From contig NZ_JAFAIX010000014.1 of assembly GCF_019236475.1 (NCBI RefSeq), forward strand, positions 62,001 through 126,000: a stretch of DNA of 64,000 nt, in the 5' to 3' direction. Of the stretch, positions 51,182-59,205 are shown in pieces. Origin of the DNA: Chitinophaga sp. Its GTDB lineage: Bacteria; Bacteroidota; Bacteroidia; Chitinophagales; Chitinophagaceae. How positions within the stretch are numbered: the stretch's first letter is position 1; each line of letters opens with the position of its first letter. The notes under the pieces are model-generated. The model had not been told where the DNA came from, ran no database searches, and saw nothing but the letters and a program-made list of their open reading frames with translations. The translations under genes were made by a program, and so were the position numbers.

Positions 51182-51564
51182 ACTGTTTCTACTTGATCGA
51201 TGATTTTAAAAAACCCACGCAACAACTTCAAATAGGCAGGTTTGATGGAATAGAAAATAGTTTGTCCTGCTTTCCGGGAAGTAACCATGTTACCATCTTT
51301 CAATTTTCGCAGATGTTGAGAGATAGCGGGTATGCTCATGCCTAAAATATCGCTTAAATCACAGGGACAAAGCTCCTTTTCCTCTTCGAGTAAGTATAGG
51401 ATTTTTAACCGTACATCGTTGCCTGCTAGCGATAAAGTACCAGATAATTGGGCAAAAGCGGCTTCATTGTCCGCTACCTTTTTCCGGCATTCATTTATCT
51501 GTATTGGGTTTGCCTGCTCCCGGATACATGTATTTCCCCTTTCCATAATCATAAAAGTAGGCAT
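51178..51564 (-). CDS. ArsR-family metal-responsive repressor of the mer-like genes
   Basis: 128 residues from the ATG at 51564 (MPTFMIMERGNTC); a TTG six codons earlier lies within the operator palindrome and is not used. A winged helix is seen in LAGNDVRLKILYLLEEEKEL, SDILGMSIPAISQHLRKL and MVTSRKAGQTIFYSIKP. Metal binding is by the CPC of ELCPCDL, the ArsR/SmtB alpha-3 motif (usually ELCVCDL). A further cysteine pair is near the N-terminus (NTCIRE, NECRKK). It overlaps merTP by 4 bp and is preceded by a perfect inverted repeat. Confidence 0.9.
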   Translation of the reverse strand: MPTFMIMERGNTCIREQANPIQINECRKKVADNEAAFAQLSGTLSLAGNDVRLKILYLLEEEKELCPCDLSDILGMSIPAISQHLRKLKDGNMVTSRKAGQTIFYSIKPAYLKLLRGFFKIIDQVETV

Positions 51565-51570
51565 ATTTGT

Positions 51571-51594
51571 GTATTTAAGCAAATACTTAAATAC
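51571..51594. promoter_or_regulatory. Operator of the mer-linked ArsR repressor
   Basis: GTATTTAAG (51571-51579), spacer CAAATA, CTTAAATAC (51586-51594): perfect 9-bp inverted repeat, ending 7 bp upstream of the ATG at 51564. The layout fits autorepression of the arsR-merTP-GDCCVxC transcript. Confidence 0.7.
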
Positions 51595-51605
51595 AGCACT
51601 AGTGG

Positions 51606-52058
51606 CTACTTTTTACCCAGTTTCAGGAACATACCCTTATCATCCGCCAGGTCTTGGATCGTTCTGTCTTCGAACAGCCTTAATAATTTCTTCTTGATCT
51701 CTTTATAATCGCTGTGCATAGGGCAAGGACTGGTATTCGAGCACTTCTTCAATCCCAGTACACATTTCTCTAGCACCTCCCCTTCTCCCATGGCGTCGAG
51801 GATGGCGCGCACAGGCTTTTTACGGCACTTGTCAGTGATATAGAATCCGCCGTTAGGGCCAGAAATGGAGTTGATCACCTTTTCATCCTTCCGCAAAGCC
51901 TGCAAAATCTTGGCGGTAAAGGAAACAGGCGCATCTATGCCACGGGCAATATCATCAATACGGCATTTACTATCCTCCGTAGTATGCTGCGCTATATATA
52001 TAGTAGCCCGTAATGCGTATTCTGTCGCCTTTGAAAACATGAAATTTATTTTGAGCAT
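51606..52058 (-). CDS. Rrf2-family transcriptional regulator
   Basis: 150 residues; an ATG six codons in (MFSKATEYALRATIYIAQ) gives the more usual N-terminus. The DNA-binding part is FSKATEYALRATIYI and RIDDIARGIDAPVSFTAKIL; the dimer helix and cysteine cluster follow in VLEKCVLGLKKCSNTSPCPMH, with the C-x(6)-C-x(5)-C-type spacing of iron-sulfur members such as NsrR and IscR. It may therefore sense NO or redox state. The gene is divergent from the nitronate monooxygenase-like gene, and a perfect 24-bp palindrome lies between them. Confidence 0.9.
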   Translation of the reverse strand: MLKINFMFSKATEYALRATIYIAQHTTEDSKCRIDDIARGIDAPVSFTAKILQALRKDEKVINSISGPNGGFYITDKCRKKPVRAILDAMGEGEVLEKCVLGLKKCSNTSPCPMHSDYKEIKKKLLRLFEDRTIQDLADDKGMFLKLGKK

Positions 52059-52120
52059 CTAAATTACATGAATTGCCCATTCCAGGACGCTAAAACTTAA
52101 ATTTTTCTTAATTAAAAATA

Positions 52121-52144
52121 ATTCAGGACAATTTTGTCCTGAAT
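52121..52144. promoter_or_regulatory. 24-bp palindrome, probable Rrf2 operator
   Basis: ATTCAGGACAA (52121-52131) and TTGTCCTGAAT (52134-52144) are exact reverse complements with 2 bp between. It lies 3 bp upstream of the -7 box at 52148-52155 and 63 bp from the divergent Rrf2 start, as expected for the Rrf2 protein controlling both directions. Confidence 0.75.
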
Positions 52145-52147
52145 AGA

Positions 52148-52155
52148 TATATTTG
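52148..52155 (+). promoter_or_regulatory. -7 promoter box ahead of the structured leader
   Basis: TATATTTG, exact TAnnTTTG match, directly after the palindrome. A start near 52162 would give a leader of about 190 nt before the ATG at 52355. Confidence 0.55.
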
Positions 52156-52168
52156 CTCCATGAATCTG

Positions 52169-52289
52169 CTTTAAGGCAATTAGAGAATCAATGAATACAA
52201 CGATCACCGGTTTCCTGGAACATCGCAAAATCCCAATGGCATGAGCCATCAACGGAAAGGCATACACGATCCGGCTCACTGCCTTAAAG
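52169..52289 (+). ncRNA. Structured 5' leader of the nitronate monooxygenase-like gene
   Basis: CTTTAAGGCA (52169-52178) and TGCCTTAAAG (52280-52289) are exact reverse complements about 100 nt apart, so they can close a large stem. Inside, ATGGC-ATGA-GCCAT (52235-52248) forms a small hairpin, and CGAT...ATCG can pair nearby. I do not recognise a known riboswitch class. The same stretch could instead encode two short overlapping frames (17 and 34 codons), so the RNA-structure call is moderate only. Confidence 0.4.
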
Positions 52290-52354
52290 ATGACGGACAG
52301 TCAACTGGGATTTGGCAAAAAACATTTATGGAGAAGAGAAATTAAATAAGTTAT

Positions 52355-54112
52355 ATGCATACATTTCATATCCCGGTAATGGGATTAGCTTATACGATCG
52401 ATAGTCCGATCAAAGTAGCACGATTTGGCATCTCGTCAGTTATATCAATTGTGGAAGACAGGCTGGTGGAAATGATGAGAAAGCATTACTATCCTATCAT
52501 CAACCAGGAGTATACACCTATCACTGTCCATGAAGAGAACTACCGCGAGAAGCGGATCACCGATTACCTGAACCTGGTAAATACCATAGTACAAGGGCAA
52601 GTAGATAAATTGAGAAAAGCAGCCTTTGAAAAAGGTTCCGAAATTGTAAAGTACTTTGAAATGCTGCCAGAAGGCTCCATGGTAAAGCAACTGTACAAAA
52701 AGATGCAACAGGCCACCAATGCAGCGGAACAAATGGACCTACAAGCCCTATTACGCACACAAATTCAACCTGGCGCTATTGATGTAAATATCATGACGAA
52801 AACGGTAGACCCCATCACTGCATTAAAGGGGTATGCCAATAGCGACCTTACTGATTCGTCTGTGGTATTCTCTGCCGGTATGGACCCTAAGCTGTACAAC
52901 TATTTGGAAAACTGTAGCCAGTTTGATGCAGATGAGACAGGTAATTTTAAGAAAAAGGTAATCGTGAAAGTGAGTGATTACCGTTCTGCCCTCATCCAAG
53001 GGAAATACTTGGCTAAAAAAGGCATTTGGGTGAGCGAATTCAGGATTGAATCTGGCTTGAATTGCGGCGGACACGCATTTGCGACGGAAGGATACCTGCT
53101 AGGCCCTATCCTGGAAGAATTTAAATCTAATAAGCAAGAATTAATCGCTTCCTTGTTTGACCTGTACAAGGCGGCAGTGATGCGGAAAAATGGTCGGGAG
53201 ATAACTGCCCCTCCAGCATTAAAGTACTCTGTACAAGGTGGTATAGGCACCTACGAAGAGGATGAATTCCTCCGCAATCAATATGATATGGCCGCTACAG
53301 GATGGGGCACTCCTTTCCTACTGGTACCTGAAGCTACGACCGTTGATGAGGAGACGCTTCAAAAGCTATGCGCTGCTACGGAAAAAGAGGTGGTACTCAG
53401 TAACAGCTCTCCTTTAGGCGCCCGATTCCATTACCTGAAAGGCACTTCGGCCGAAGATGAAAGATTATCACGCATCGCTAAAGGTAAGCCAGGAAATCCT
53501 TGCACTGAGAAACACCTCTCTTTTAATACGGAATTTACTTCCGAGCCCATTTGTACGGCCTCTCATAAATACCAGCAATTAAAGATCGCTCAACTGCAAT
53601 CGCTCAATTTACCAACGGACGAATACAAAAGGCAACTGGAGAGTGTTTTGGAAAAGGAATGCTTATGCGTTGGATTGAGTAATTCCGCTGCTATTCTTTA
53701 TAATGAGCCTTTCGTCAGAACATTGAAGGCGGTAACCGTTTGCCCAGGCCCGAATATTGTCAATTTCTCTAAGATCGTTTCGCTGCAAACCATGACGGAT
53801 CACATATACGGCCGCACCAATATCTTGCAGAACAGTGAAAGACCACATGTATTTATTGGGGAATTGCGGTTATATGTTGCTTACTTGAAAGAGCAATTGG
53901 AGCAGGACAGTCAGTCGGATCAGGTGTCAAAAAGAAAGAAATACTACACTACGTTTTTCCAAAACTTAAACGAAGGTATCGCATATTACCAACAATTAGC
54001 AGATACTATCACTGCTGCTACAGATAAGCTGAAAGCACACTTACAACAAGCCAGTACAACCTTGGAATCGCTGAGTCTACAGTATATGGCGGAACCAGTA
54101 CCTTGTCATTAA
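52355..54112 (+). CDS. Nitronate monooxygenase-like TIM-barrel protein (tentative), 585 residues
   Basis: No signal peptide. Elements resembling the FMN-binding nitronate monooxygenase/PfaD barrel: N-terminal IPVMGLAYTIDSPIKVARFG, then ESGLNCGGHAFATEGYLLGP (the AGGH-like step) and QGGIGTYEEDEFLRNQY with GWGTPFLLVPEATTVDEETL (the GG...GTxF...E step). It is longer than a usual monooxygenase and carries several cysteines late (PCTEKHLSF, ICTASHKYQ, ECLCVGLSN, TVCPGPNI) that could bind metal or an iron-sulfur cluster. The family identity is inference from pattern alone. The gene is alone, driven by the palindrome-linked promoter, and ends in a hairpin. Confidence 0.55.
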   Translation: MHTFHIPVMGLAYTIDSPIKVARFGISSVISIVEDRLVEMMRKHYYPIINQEYTPITVHEENYREKRITDYLNLVNTIVQGQVDKLRKAAFEKGSEIVKYFEMLPEGSMVKQLYKKMQQATNAAEQMDLQALLRTQIQPGAIDVNIMTKTVDPITALKGYANSDLTDSSVVFSAGMDPKLYNYLENCSQFDADETGNFKKKVIVKVSDYRSALIQGKYLAKKGIWVSEFRIESGLNCGGHAFATEGYLLGPILEEFKSNKQELIASLFDLYKAAVMRKNGREITAPPALKYSVQGGIGTYEEDEFLRNQYDMAATGWGTPFLLVPEATTVDEETLQKLCAATEKEVVLSNSSPLGARFHYLKGTSAEDERLSRIAKGKPGNPCTEKHLSFNTEFTSEPICTASHKYQQLKIAQLQSLNLPTDEYKRQLESVLEKECLCVGLSNSAAILYNEPFVRTLKAVTVCPGPNIVNFSKIVSLQTMTDHIYGRTNILQNSERPHVFIGELRLYVAYLKEQLEQDSQSDQVSKRKKYYTTFFQNLNEGIAYYQQLADTITAATDKLKAHLQQASTTLESLSLQYMAEPVPCH

Positions 54113-54136
54113 AATATTGGCCACCATTAAAAAAGA

Positions 54137-54165
54137 AAAAGGTCGGAGTGAATCTCCGACCTTTT
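54137..54165. terminator. Bidirectional terminator
   Basis: AAAAGGTCGGAG (54137-54148), loop TGAAT, CTCCGACCTTTT (54154-54165), with flanking A-run and U-run on both strands. Between convergent genes. Confidence 0.88.
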
Positions 54166-54187
54166 CATGTACCAACCATTGCTGGTC

Positions 54188-55111
54188 TTATTTTTCAGAT
54201 GGTGTAATTCTCAATTCTTGTTTATGATTTCCCCTGATCACTTCTGTAAAATAGAAAGACCCAATTTTGTCTTCCGTCAACATTTTAAACAGTTCATCAG
54301 AAGTCTGCACCATTTTATCGCTGAACGACACTAAGATGTCGCCAGACAGGATGCCGGCTTTATCCGCCGGACTCCCTTTCTCGACTTGCGTTACAAAAAG
54401 AGCGCTTTTGTTTATCAAATGATGGTATGCTTTTAATTTTGGAACCAGTTCAATCTGTTGGAGCACTAAGCCCAGATAGGCTCTACGAACTTTCCCAAAC
54501 TTCATTAACTGGTAAGCAATTTCTTTAGCGGTATTGATACTGATCGCAAAGCATATACTTTGAGCACCTTGTATCATGGCGGTATTCACGCCAATCACTT
54601 CGCCTTCGGCATTGATGAGTGGGCCGCCAGAGTTGCCTGGGTTCAGCGCCGCATCTGTTTGTATCATGCTATCCATCAGGTTACCTGCTTCGCTTCTCAG
54701 CGAGCGGCCAAGGGCACTCACGATGCCATGCGTAACGGTATGCTGAAATCCCATCGGGTTACCAATCGCGACGACCAGCTCTCCTATCCTTAATTTGGTG
54801 GAATCCCCCAACACTGCGGGCGTAAAATCGGAGGCTGATATTTTCAAAATAGCCAAGTCATTGGAAGGATCTTCTCCGATGAGTTCCGCTTCATGAAAAT
54901 CACCGTCATGCAATACTACGCGAAGGCGTTTTGCTCCATGGACTACGTGACTATTGGTAAAGAGATACCCATCTGAGGAATATAAAAAACCAGAGCCGGT
55001 TCCTGTAATCCTATCCTTACCGTTAACCGCTTCTACTCGTTCAATTTTAACGACGGAGCTTTTAACTTTGTCAATAGCTCCTATTATTGTTTCAGAAAAT
55101 AAATCTGTCAT
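54188..55111 (-). CDS. S1C (DegP/HtrA-like) serine protease with PDZ domain, no signal peptide
   Basis: 307 residues. Catalytic triad: His 55 in LFTNSHVVHGA, Asp 85 in SNDLAILKI, Ser 161 in NPGNSGGPL. One PDZ domain follows (VTQVEKGSPADKAGILSGDI, VQTSDELFKMLT) at about 215-300. The N-terminus MTDLFSETIIGAIDKVKSSV is charged and non-hydrophobic, so, unlike periplasmic DegP, the protein appears to stay in the cytoplasm. The start is well supported because the usual protease domain begins right after it. Substrates are unknown; family members degrade or regulate misfolded proteins. Confidence 0.9.
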   Translation of the reverse strand: MTDLFSETIIGAIDKVKSSVVKIERVEAVNGKDRITGTGSGFLYSSDGYLFTNSHVVHGAKRLRVVLHDGDFHEAELIGEDPSNDLAILKISASDFTPAVLGDSTKLRIGELVVAIGNPMGFQHTVTHGIVSALGRSLRSEAGNLMDSMIQTDAALNPGNSGGPLINAEGEVIGVNTAMIQGAQSICFAISINTAKEIAYQLMKFGKVRRAYLGLVLQQIELVPKLKAYHHLINKSALFVTQVEKGSPADKAGILSGDILVSFSDKMVQTSDELFKMLTEDKIGSFYFTEVIRGNHKQELRITPSEK

Positions 55112-55168
55112 AATTCAGCTCCTTCTTATTGTATAAAATAATAGCAGCGAAATATGTCAATGCCGGAT

Positions 55169-55759
55169 TTATCGCTTTAATTCCTCATTTATTATTTTAA
55201 CCAGCCTATCCAAGGCTTGCCATAGATACGCGTGATTGTTCATCACCTTAGCAAGCATAATTCCTCCTTCTAGCACCATGATGATCATAAACGCATATTC
55301 ATGCGCATTTACAGGTTTAAGGACCCGTGTCTCCTTACCTTCTTCAATAATGTCTGCAAGAAATCCCGCCCATCCTTTTATACTCTTTTGAACATGAGGT
55401 CTTAAAAACCGAAGGTCGGCGTTAGATTCCACTGCTGCATTCTGAATAGGGCACCCGCCTTCCTGGAGAAATTTCTTCCAGTCATGCCGGTAATATTCTG
55501 TAAATGCGATGAGTTTGTTATAGGCATTTTGATCGCTCTTAACATGCGCCATGTATCGCTGTTTCAAGCAACCGACGCTAAAGTGATATGCCTCCTTTGC
55601 GATGTCATTCTTATCCCGAAAATTCCCGTACAAGGCCCCTTTTGTAAGGCCGGTTGCTGCTTCTATGTCCGTTAGGGATGTTCCTGCGTATCCCCTTTTA
55701 TTGAATACAGGAGCGCATTTCTCAATAATAAATGCCTTAGTTTTTTCGGCTTTTGACAT
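55169..55759 (-). CDS. TetR/AcrR-family regulator
   Basis: 196 residues. The N-terminal helix-turn-helix reads TKAFIIEKCAPVFNKRGYAG then LTDIEAATGLTKGALYGNFR; the remaining ligand-binding part is helical with a late conserved ALDRLVKIINEEL. The ligand is unknown. It is followed by the protease gene on the same strand after 57 bp. A perfect palindrome lies 29 bp upstream and probably serves autoregulation; no divergent target gene is present, since the next gene on the right is on the same strand and ends there. Confidence 0.9.
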   Translation of the reverse strand: MSKAEKTKAFIIEKCAPVFNKRGYAGTSLTDIEAATGLTKGALYGNFRDKNDIAKEAYHFSVGCLKQRYMAHVKSDQNAYNKLIAFTEYYRHDWKKFLQEGGCPIQNAAVESNADLRFLRPHVQKSIKGWAGFLADIIEEGKETRVLKPVNAHEYAFMIIMVLEGGIMLAKVMNNHAYLWQALDRLVKIINEELKR

Positions 55760-55787
55760 GATTCCTACATTTTAAACAAGGTACGAA

Positions 55788-55809
55788 AAATATACCGATT
55801 GGTATATTT
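55788..55809. promoter_or_regulatory. TetR operator palindrome
   Basis: AAATATACC (55788-55796), GATT, GGTATATTT (55801-55809): perfect 9-bp inverted repeat of the TetR type, 29 bp ahead of the TetR start. Confidence 0.7.
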
Positions 55810-55896
55810 CTGGAGACACGTGTCAAAATATCAGTCGTTTCCCCTATTTATTTACAATTTTGTCAGGAAACTCAACTTACGATGTGCCAATAATAA

Positions 55897-55929
55897 AAAG
55901 CAACCGCCAGGATATCCAGCGGTTGCTTT
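55897..55929 (-). terminator. Intrinsic terminator of the polysaccharide utilisation locus
   Basis: On the minus strand AAAGCAACCGC (55929-55919), an 11-nt loop, GCGGTTGCTTT (55907-55897) followed by TTATTATT. It lies 26 bp past the stop of the last gene of the locus. Confidence 0.85.
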
Positions 55930-55955
55930 CGTCGCCCGACACCGTTTCTGGTTAA

Positions 55956-56900
55956 TCAATAATAAATATCTACAATGCCATTAGGTGTACCCTGGCTAAC
56001 CACATTAGCGTGCTGGCCGCAGTCGGTAACCGCATTGGCCACTGACCATGATAATGGCGCTTGTACGCCGCCCACTCTCAGGTCAATACCACTGAGCCTT
56101 GTACTAGTGGTGTTTGGATAGTTAGAGCAGGTAGCCACGCCGTATGCTTCCAGGGATTCCGCAGCCCAGTATAAAGTGGGAATATTATAAACATTCAAAT
56201 CAATGGAAGAATACCCAACGAAGGCCGATTTATAACTACCAGTACTGCTACCACCACTGAGTAGCGTCATTAATCCTTGTAAATTCGTACCTGGACTCAC
56301 ACGGATTAAATTACTGTAGATGGCACTATTACCTACATACCAGTTGGCAATAGCCCAATAAGCGCCGCCACCAGCAGCAGATGGCCCCCACTGCAATACT
56401 GGTTGGAGGATGTGATCTGAATTCTGTATACCATTGAAAAGGAAGATGGTCTGACCGGAATTCACAGCCGGAGCAGGTGGCACGGTCCAATTGGTATTAA
56501 AGTAGGAAATCGCAGAAGCGCTATTGTTGGTCCAGTAAGTGTAGGTGATCCAGCCGGAACCCAGTGGGAGTACACCTTTTCCTTTTGAATTGTCTGGATA
56601 GAACGGCGTCTGCCTGGCATTCTGCTCCATAGCACCATAATCTTCCAACACCTTTCCATTGCGATCATACCTGCGAAGACGATTACCTTCACCACTCAGG
56701 TATTCTCCTGTTTCAATATGATGTACTTGCGTTTTAGCCACCCAGCCTACAGGGGTAAGAACTTGGTCCTTATGATCGGCTGTTTGCATGTTAGTGGCAG
56801 GTGTCACTGCATTATTACCGGATGTGCTGTGCTGCTCTTTATTGCAGGCAGAAAATATCATAGCACTCAACAGCAAAAAAGGGATGATGTATTTGCTCAT
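55956..56900 (-). CDS. Lipoprotein at the end of the polysaccharide locus, unknown function
   Basis: 314 residues with a lipoprotein signal (LLSAMIFSAC). The mature part has a strand-rich, tryptophan- and glycine-rich domain from about 110: GWITYTYWTNNSASAISYF, NWTVPPAPAVNSGQTIFLF, GIQNSDHILQPVLQWGPSA, YWAIANWYVGN, PTLYWAAESLEAYGV. The TNWTVP/LQPVLQWG pattern is reminiscent of glutamic or neprosin-type peptidase folds, but catalytic residues cannot be assigned and a carbohydrate-binding role is equally possible. It is the last gene of the locus, 170 bp after the beta-helix gene, with a terminator behind. Confidence 0.6.
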   Translation of the reverse strand: MSKYIIPFLLLSAMIFSACNKEQHSTSGNNAVTPATNMQTADHKDQVLTPVGWVAKTQVHHIETGEYLSGEGNRLRRYDRNGKVLEDYGAMEQNARQTPFYPDNSKGKGVLPLGSGWITYTYWTNNSASAISYFNTNWTVPPAPAVNSGQTIFLFNGIQNSDHILQPVLQWGPSAAGGGAYWAIANWYVGNSAIYSNLIRVSPGTNLQGLMTLLSGGSSTGSYKSAFVGYSSIDLNVYNIPTLYWAAESLEAYGVATCSNYPNTTSTRLSGIDLRVGGVQAPLSWSVANAVTDCGQHANVVSQGTPNGIVDIYY

Positions 56901-57070
56901 AAATAGGGGTTTGGGTTAAGAATTGTGAGTATAGGAGAAACGGATAGCTCGGGCTTATGCTAATGTAATGCACACCACTGCGATAGTTAGGAAGCGATAC
57001 AAACCACGAAGAAATAAAAATCCCTGGCAACAAATGTCGCCAGGGAGCTTGAATTTTAAGAATAACCTTA

Positions 57071-59095
57071 TTAATAGGCCACCACAATGCTCGGCATATT
57101 CGTACTAGCTTCTCTACTATTGAAACTTACATCTCCTTTTGAATCAGCCGGCCCTGCATTCATCAGCAGCAAGGAAACAATTTTATTGCTGGATGACAAT
57201 ATGTTATTAGCGTTTTGCGTAATATCCAGGGTATAAGTACCGGTGGAGGTAACGGTGAAAGTACCTATCAGCGTGGTATCCATTGGGGCATTATTCCAGG
57301 TGATACCCGATTCGCTCCAACTGCTGGTAGTAGTCGCATACACGGAAATGGTACGGGTAGGCGAAGTATTCACACTATTGGCATATACGCTCAGCAATGC
57401 GGAACTAACATGCGATACACCCAATGTAGAAAGGTCAAATTTCATATAGGCCTTCCTGTTATAGGAGGTAGCGTCCGACTTCACCACCAGCGAGGTAGCT
57501 GTACCATAGTTAGTGGTTGCATAAGTTCCATCGCGCACATAAGCATCTGCAATGGTAACGGTAGATGTACCAGACACGGCATGTTGGAATGCACCCATAT
57601 CTGGAGACGTAATCGGTAAAGCATTACCAGCAAAATCCACGCCCCCATTGCCCGCCATCACTGCGCCCGCATTGTAACAAGGCGAGGTATTCTGCAAATT
57701 GAAAGCTGATGCAGTACTGCGACCAATGCTATAAGTAGTAGGACTAACAAACAAGGGATTACTAGTAATATTATTGCTCTGATATCCACCCCAGTTGGTA
57801 GTAAGCACATTGGCGGAAGGATAGAAACAGTTATTGACGAACCTCGCAGTGGCATCCATCGCATTTTGCGAAAAATTAGTAATTGTACCGCTGCTGTAAA
57901 CGATGTTATTGGCAAACAATCCGATAAATTTCGTCTGGAAGAAATAAGTCGCATTGTTGGTCATGTAAAAGACGTTGTTATAAATTTGGTTGGTGGTTTT
58001 GGTAGAGGTATAATTAAATACTTTACTACCACCCTTGGTATCGTTTGCACTCACATTGTAACGCACAATGATACTGTCTGCATCCGGCATAAAGAGCATG
58101 AATCCACGGCTATTGTCGTGGGAATAGTTGTATTCGAAGATATCCCCTTTGGTATTGATATCGGCATCAAAAGGTTGACCGTCATTCATACCACCAGTAA
58201 GGCCATATACTTCATTATTGGCAACAAGGGTACCATGACTTCTGTATGTCCAGATACCGGCAAAGTTGGCTGCATTGGTGATACAAGCGTTTACCACTGT
58301 ATTATTGGTCATTTTTGCGCCTCCAGCAACAGAAGACATTACCATACCATCGCCATAAATATTTTCCAACAGGTTGCCATCGAATACTACATTAGTGGAC
58401 AAGTTATTAGTGTAAGTAGTACGTATCCCTTCTACCGCGCAGTTTTTTACATGGCAGTTCTGTACCAGTGCATCATTGAAAGTACCACTCACCAGGATAC
58501 CACCAGATGCCTTATTGTAATTCGTAGTACCGTAACCGGTAGCATTCACATCATGCACATAGCAGTTTTTGATGTACACATGGGTACAAGCCAAGCTGGA
58601 ATCCATGGCTGCCACTTTGATCCCAGTCAATGCCAAACCAGCGCCGGCAATCGCTGTGTTAGTCACTTCCAAGTTATTGATTTCCCAGTAAGATTGATTA
58701 CTGAGTAGCACGGTCGCGAAATTGTTGGAAACGCCGCCACCGTCAATGCGTGGCTGATTACCGGTGCCATACTGGTCGATGATAATAGGGGCTGCTGCAG
58801 AACCAGATCCTTTTGGAGCGAGCTGACCTGCCCATACCCCACCAGCAAGGAAGAGAATCTTATCGCCCGGCTGGAAGATCATAGAATCCACTCTGGCAAG
58901 GGTTTGCCAAGCGGAAGTTGTACTAGTTCCATTAGCCGTATCACTACCATTGGGGTCCACATAATAGGTAGTACCACCAGGACTAACCCCTAAAACGGCG
59001 GTCGATCGGCCATTTAGCTTTTGTAGTTCAAGGACATCCCTCTTACAGGATGCAAAGAGGATGAGTGCGCACAACAGTGTTGCAAGTGTTTTCAT
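57071..59095 (-). CDS. Right-handed beta-helix lipoprotein with C-terminal CBM96/DNRLRE-like domain
   Basis: 674 residues with a lipoprotein signal (LCALILFASC). The front domain begins TTYYVDPNGSDTANGTST and WQTLARVDSMIFQPGDKILF, the usual opening of polysaccharide lyase or pectate lyase-like beta-helix proteins, then runs of short strands (VQNCHVKNCAVEGI, ANNEVYGLTGG, YNVSANDT) to about 500. The last 160 residues (TIADAYVRDGTYATTNYGTA, RKAYMKFDLSTLG, WNNAPMDTTLIGTF) match the DNRLRE/CBM96 family, which binds polysaccharide. Catalytic residues are not assigned. The gene lies 110 bp behind the GH2 gene, same strand. Confidence 0.82.
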   Translation of the reverse strand: MKTLATLLCALILFASCKRDVLELQKLNGRSTAVLGVSPGGTTYYVDPNGSDTANGTSTTSAWQTLARVDSMIFQPGDKILFLAGGVWAGQLAPKGSGSAAAPIIIDQYGTGNQPRIDGGGVSNNFATVLLSNQSYWEINNLEVTNTAIAGAGLALTGIKVAAMDSSLACTHVYIKNCYVHDVNATGYGTTNYNKASGGILVSGTFNDALVQNCHVKNCAVEGIRTTYTNNLSTNVVFDGNLLENIYGDGMVMSSVAGGAKMTNNTVVNACITNAANFAGIWTYRSHGTLVANNEVYGLTGGMNDGQPFDADINTKGDIFEYNYSHDNSRGFMLFMPDADSIIVRYNVSANDTKGGSKVFNYTSTKTTNQIYNNVFYMTNNATYFFQTKFIGLFANNIVYSSGTITNFSQNAMDATARFVNNCFYPSANVLTTNWGGYQSNNITSNPLFVSPTTYSIGRSTASAFNLQNTSPCYNAGAVMAGNGGVDFAGNALPITSPDMGAFQHAVSGTSTVTIADAYVRDGTYATTNYGTATSLVVKSDATSYNRKAYMKFDLSTLGVSHVSSALLSVYANSVNTSPTRTISVYATTTSSWSESGITWNNAPMDTTLIGTFTVTSTGTYTLDITQNANNILSSSNKIVSLLLMNAGPADSKGDVSFNSREASTNMPSIVVAY

Positions 59096-59205
59096 ACGAG
59101 TGTATTTATGATTGATAAAAATTGAACTTTCCTATCTCTCAAAATGGCCGCCGACTAGATAGCCAGCGGCTGTTGACTAATTCCATAATCATTATTACTC
59201 ACGTC

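Noticed and set aside
51564..51582. TTG start six codons upstream for the mer-linked ArsR
   Set aside because: The TTG lies in the operator palindrome and would be a poor start; the ATG at 51564 fits better.
57866..58708. 280-codon open frame on the plus strand
   Set aside because: Antisense of the beta-helix gene; long stop-free shadow caused by the strand-rich Thr/Asn composition.
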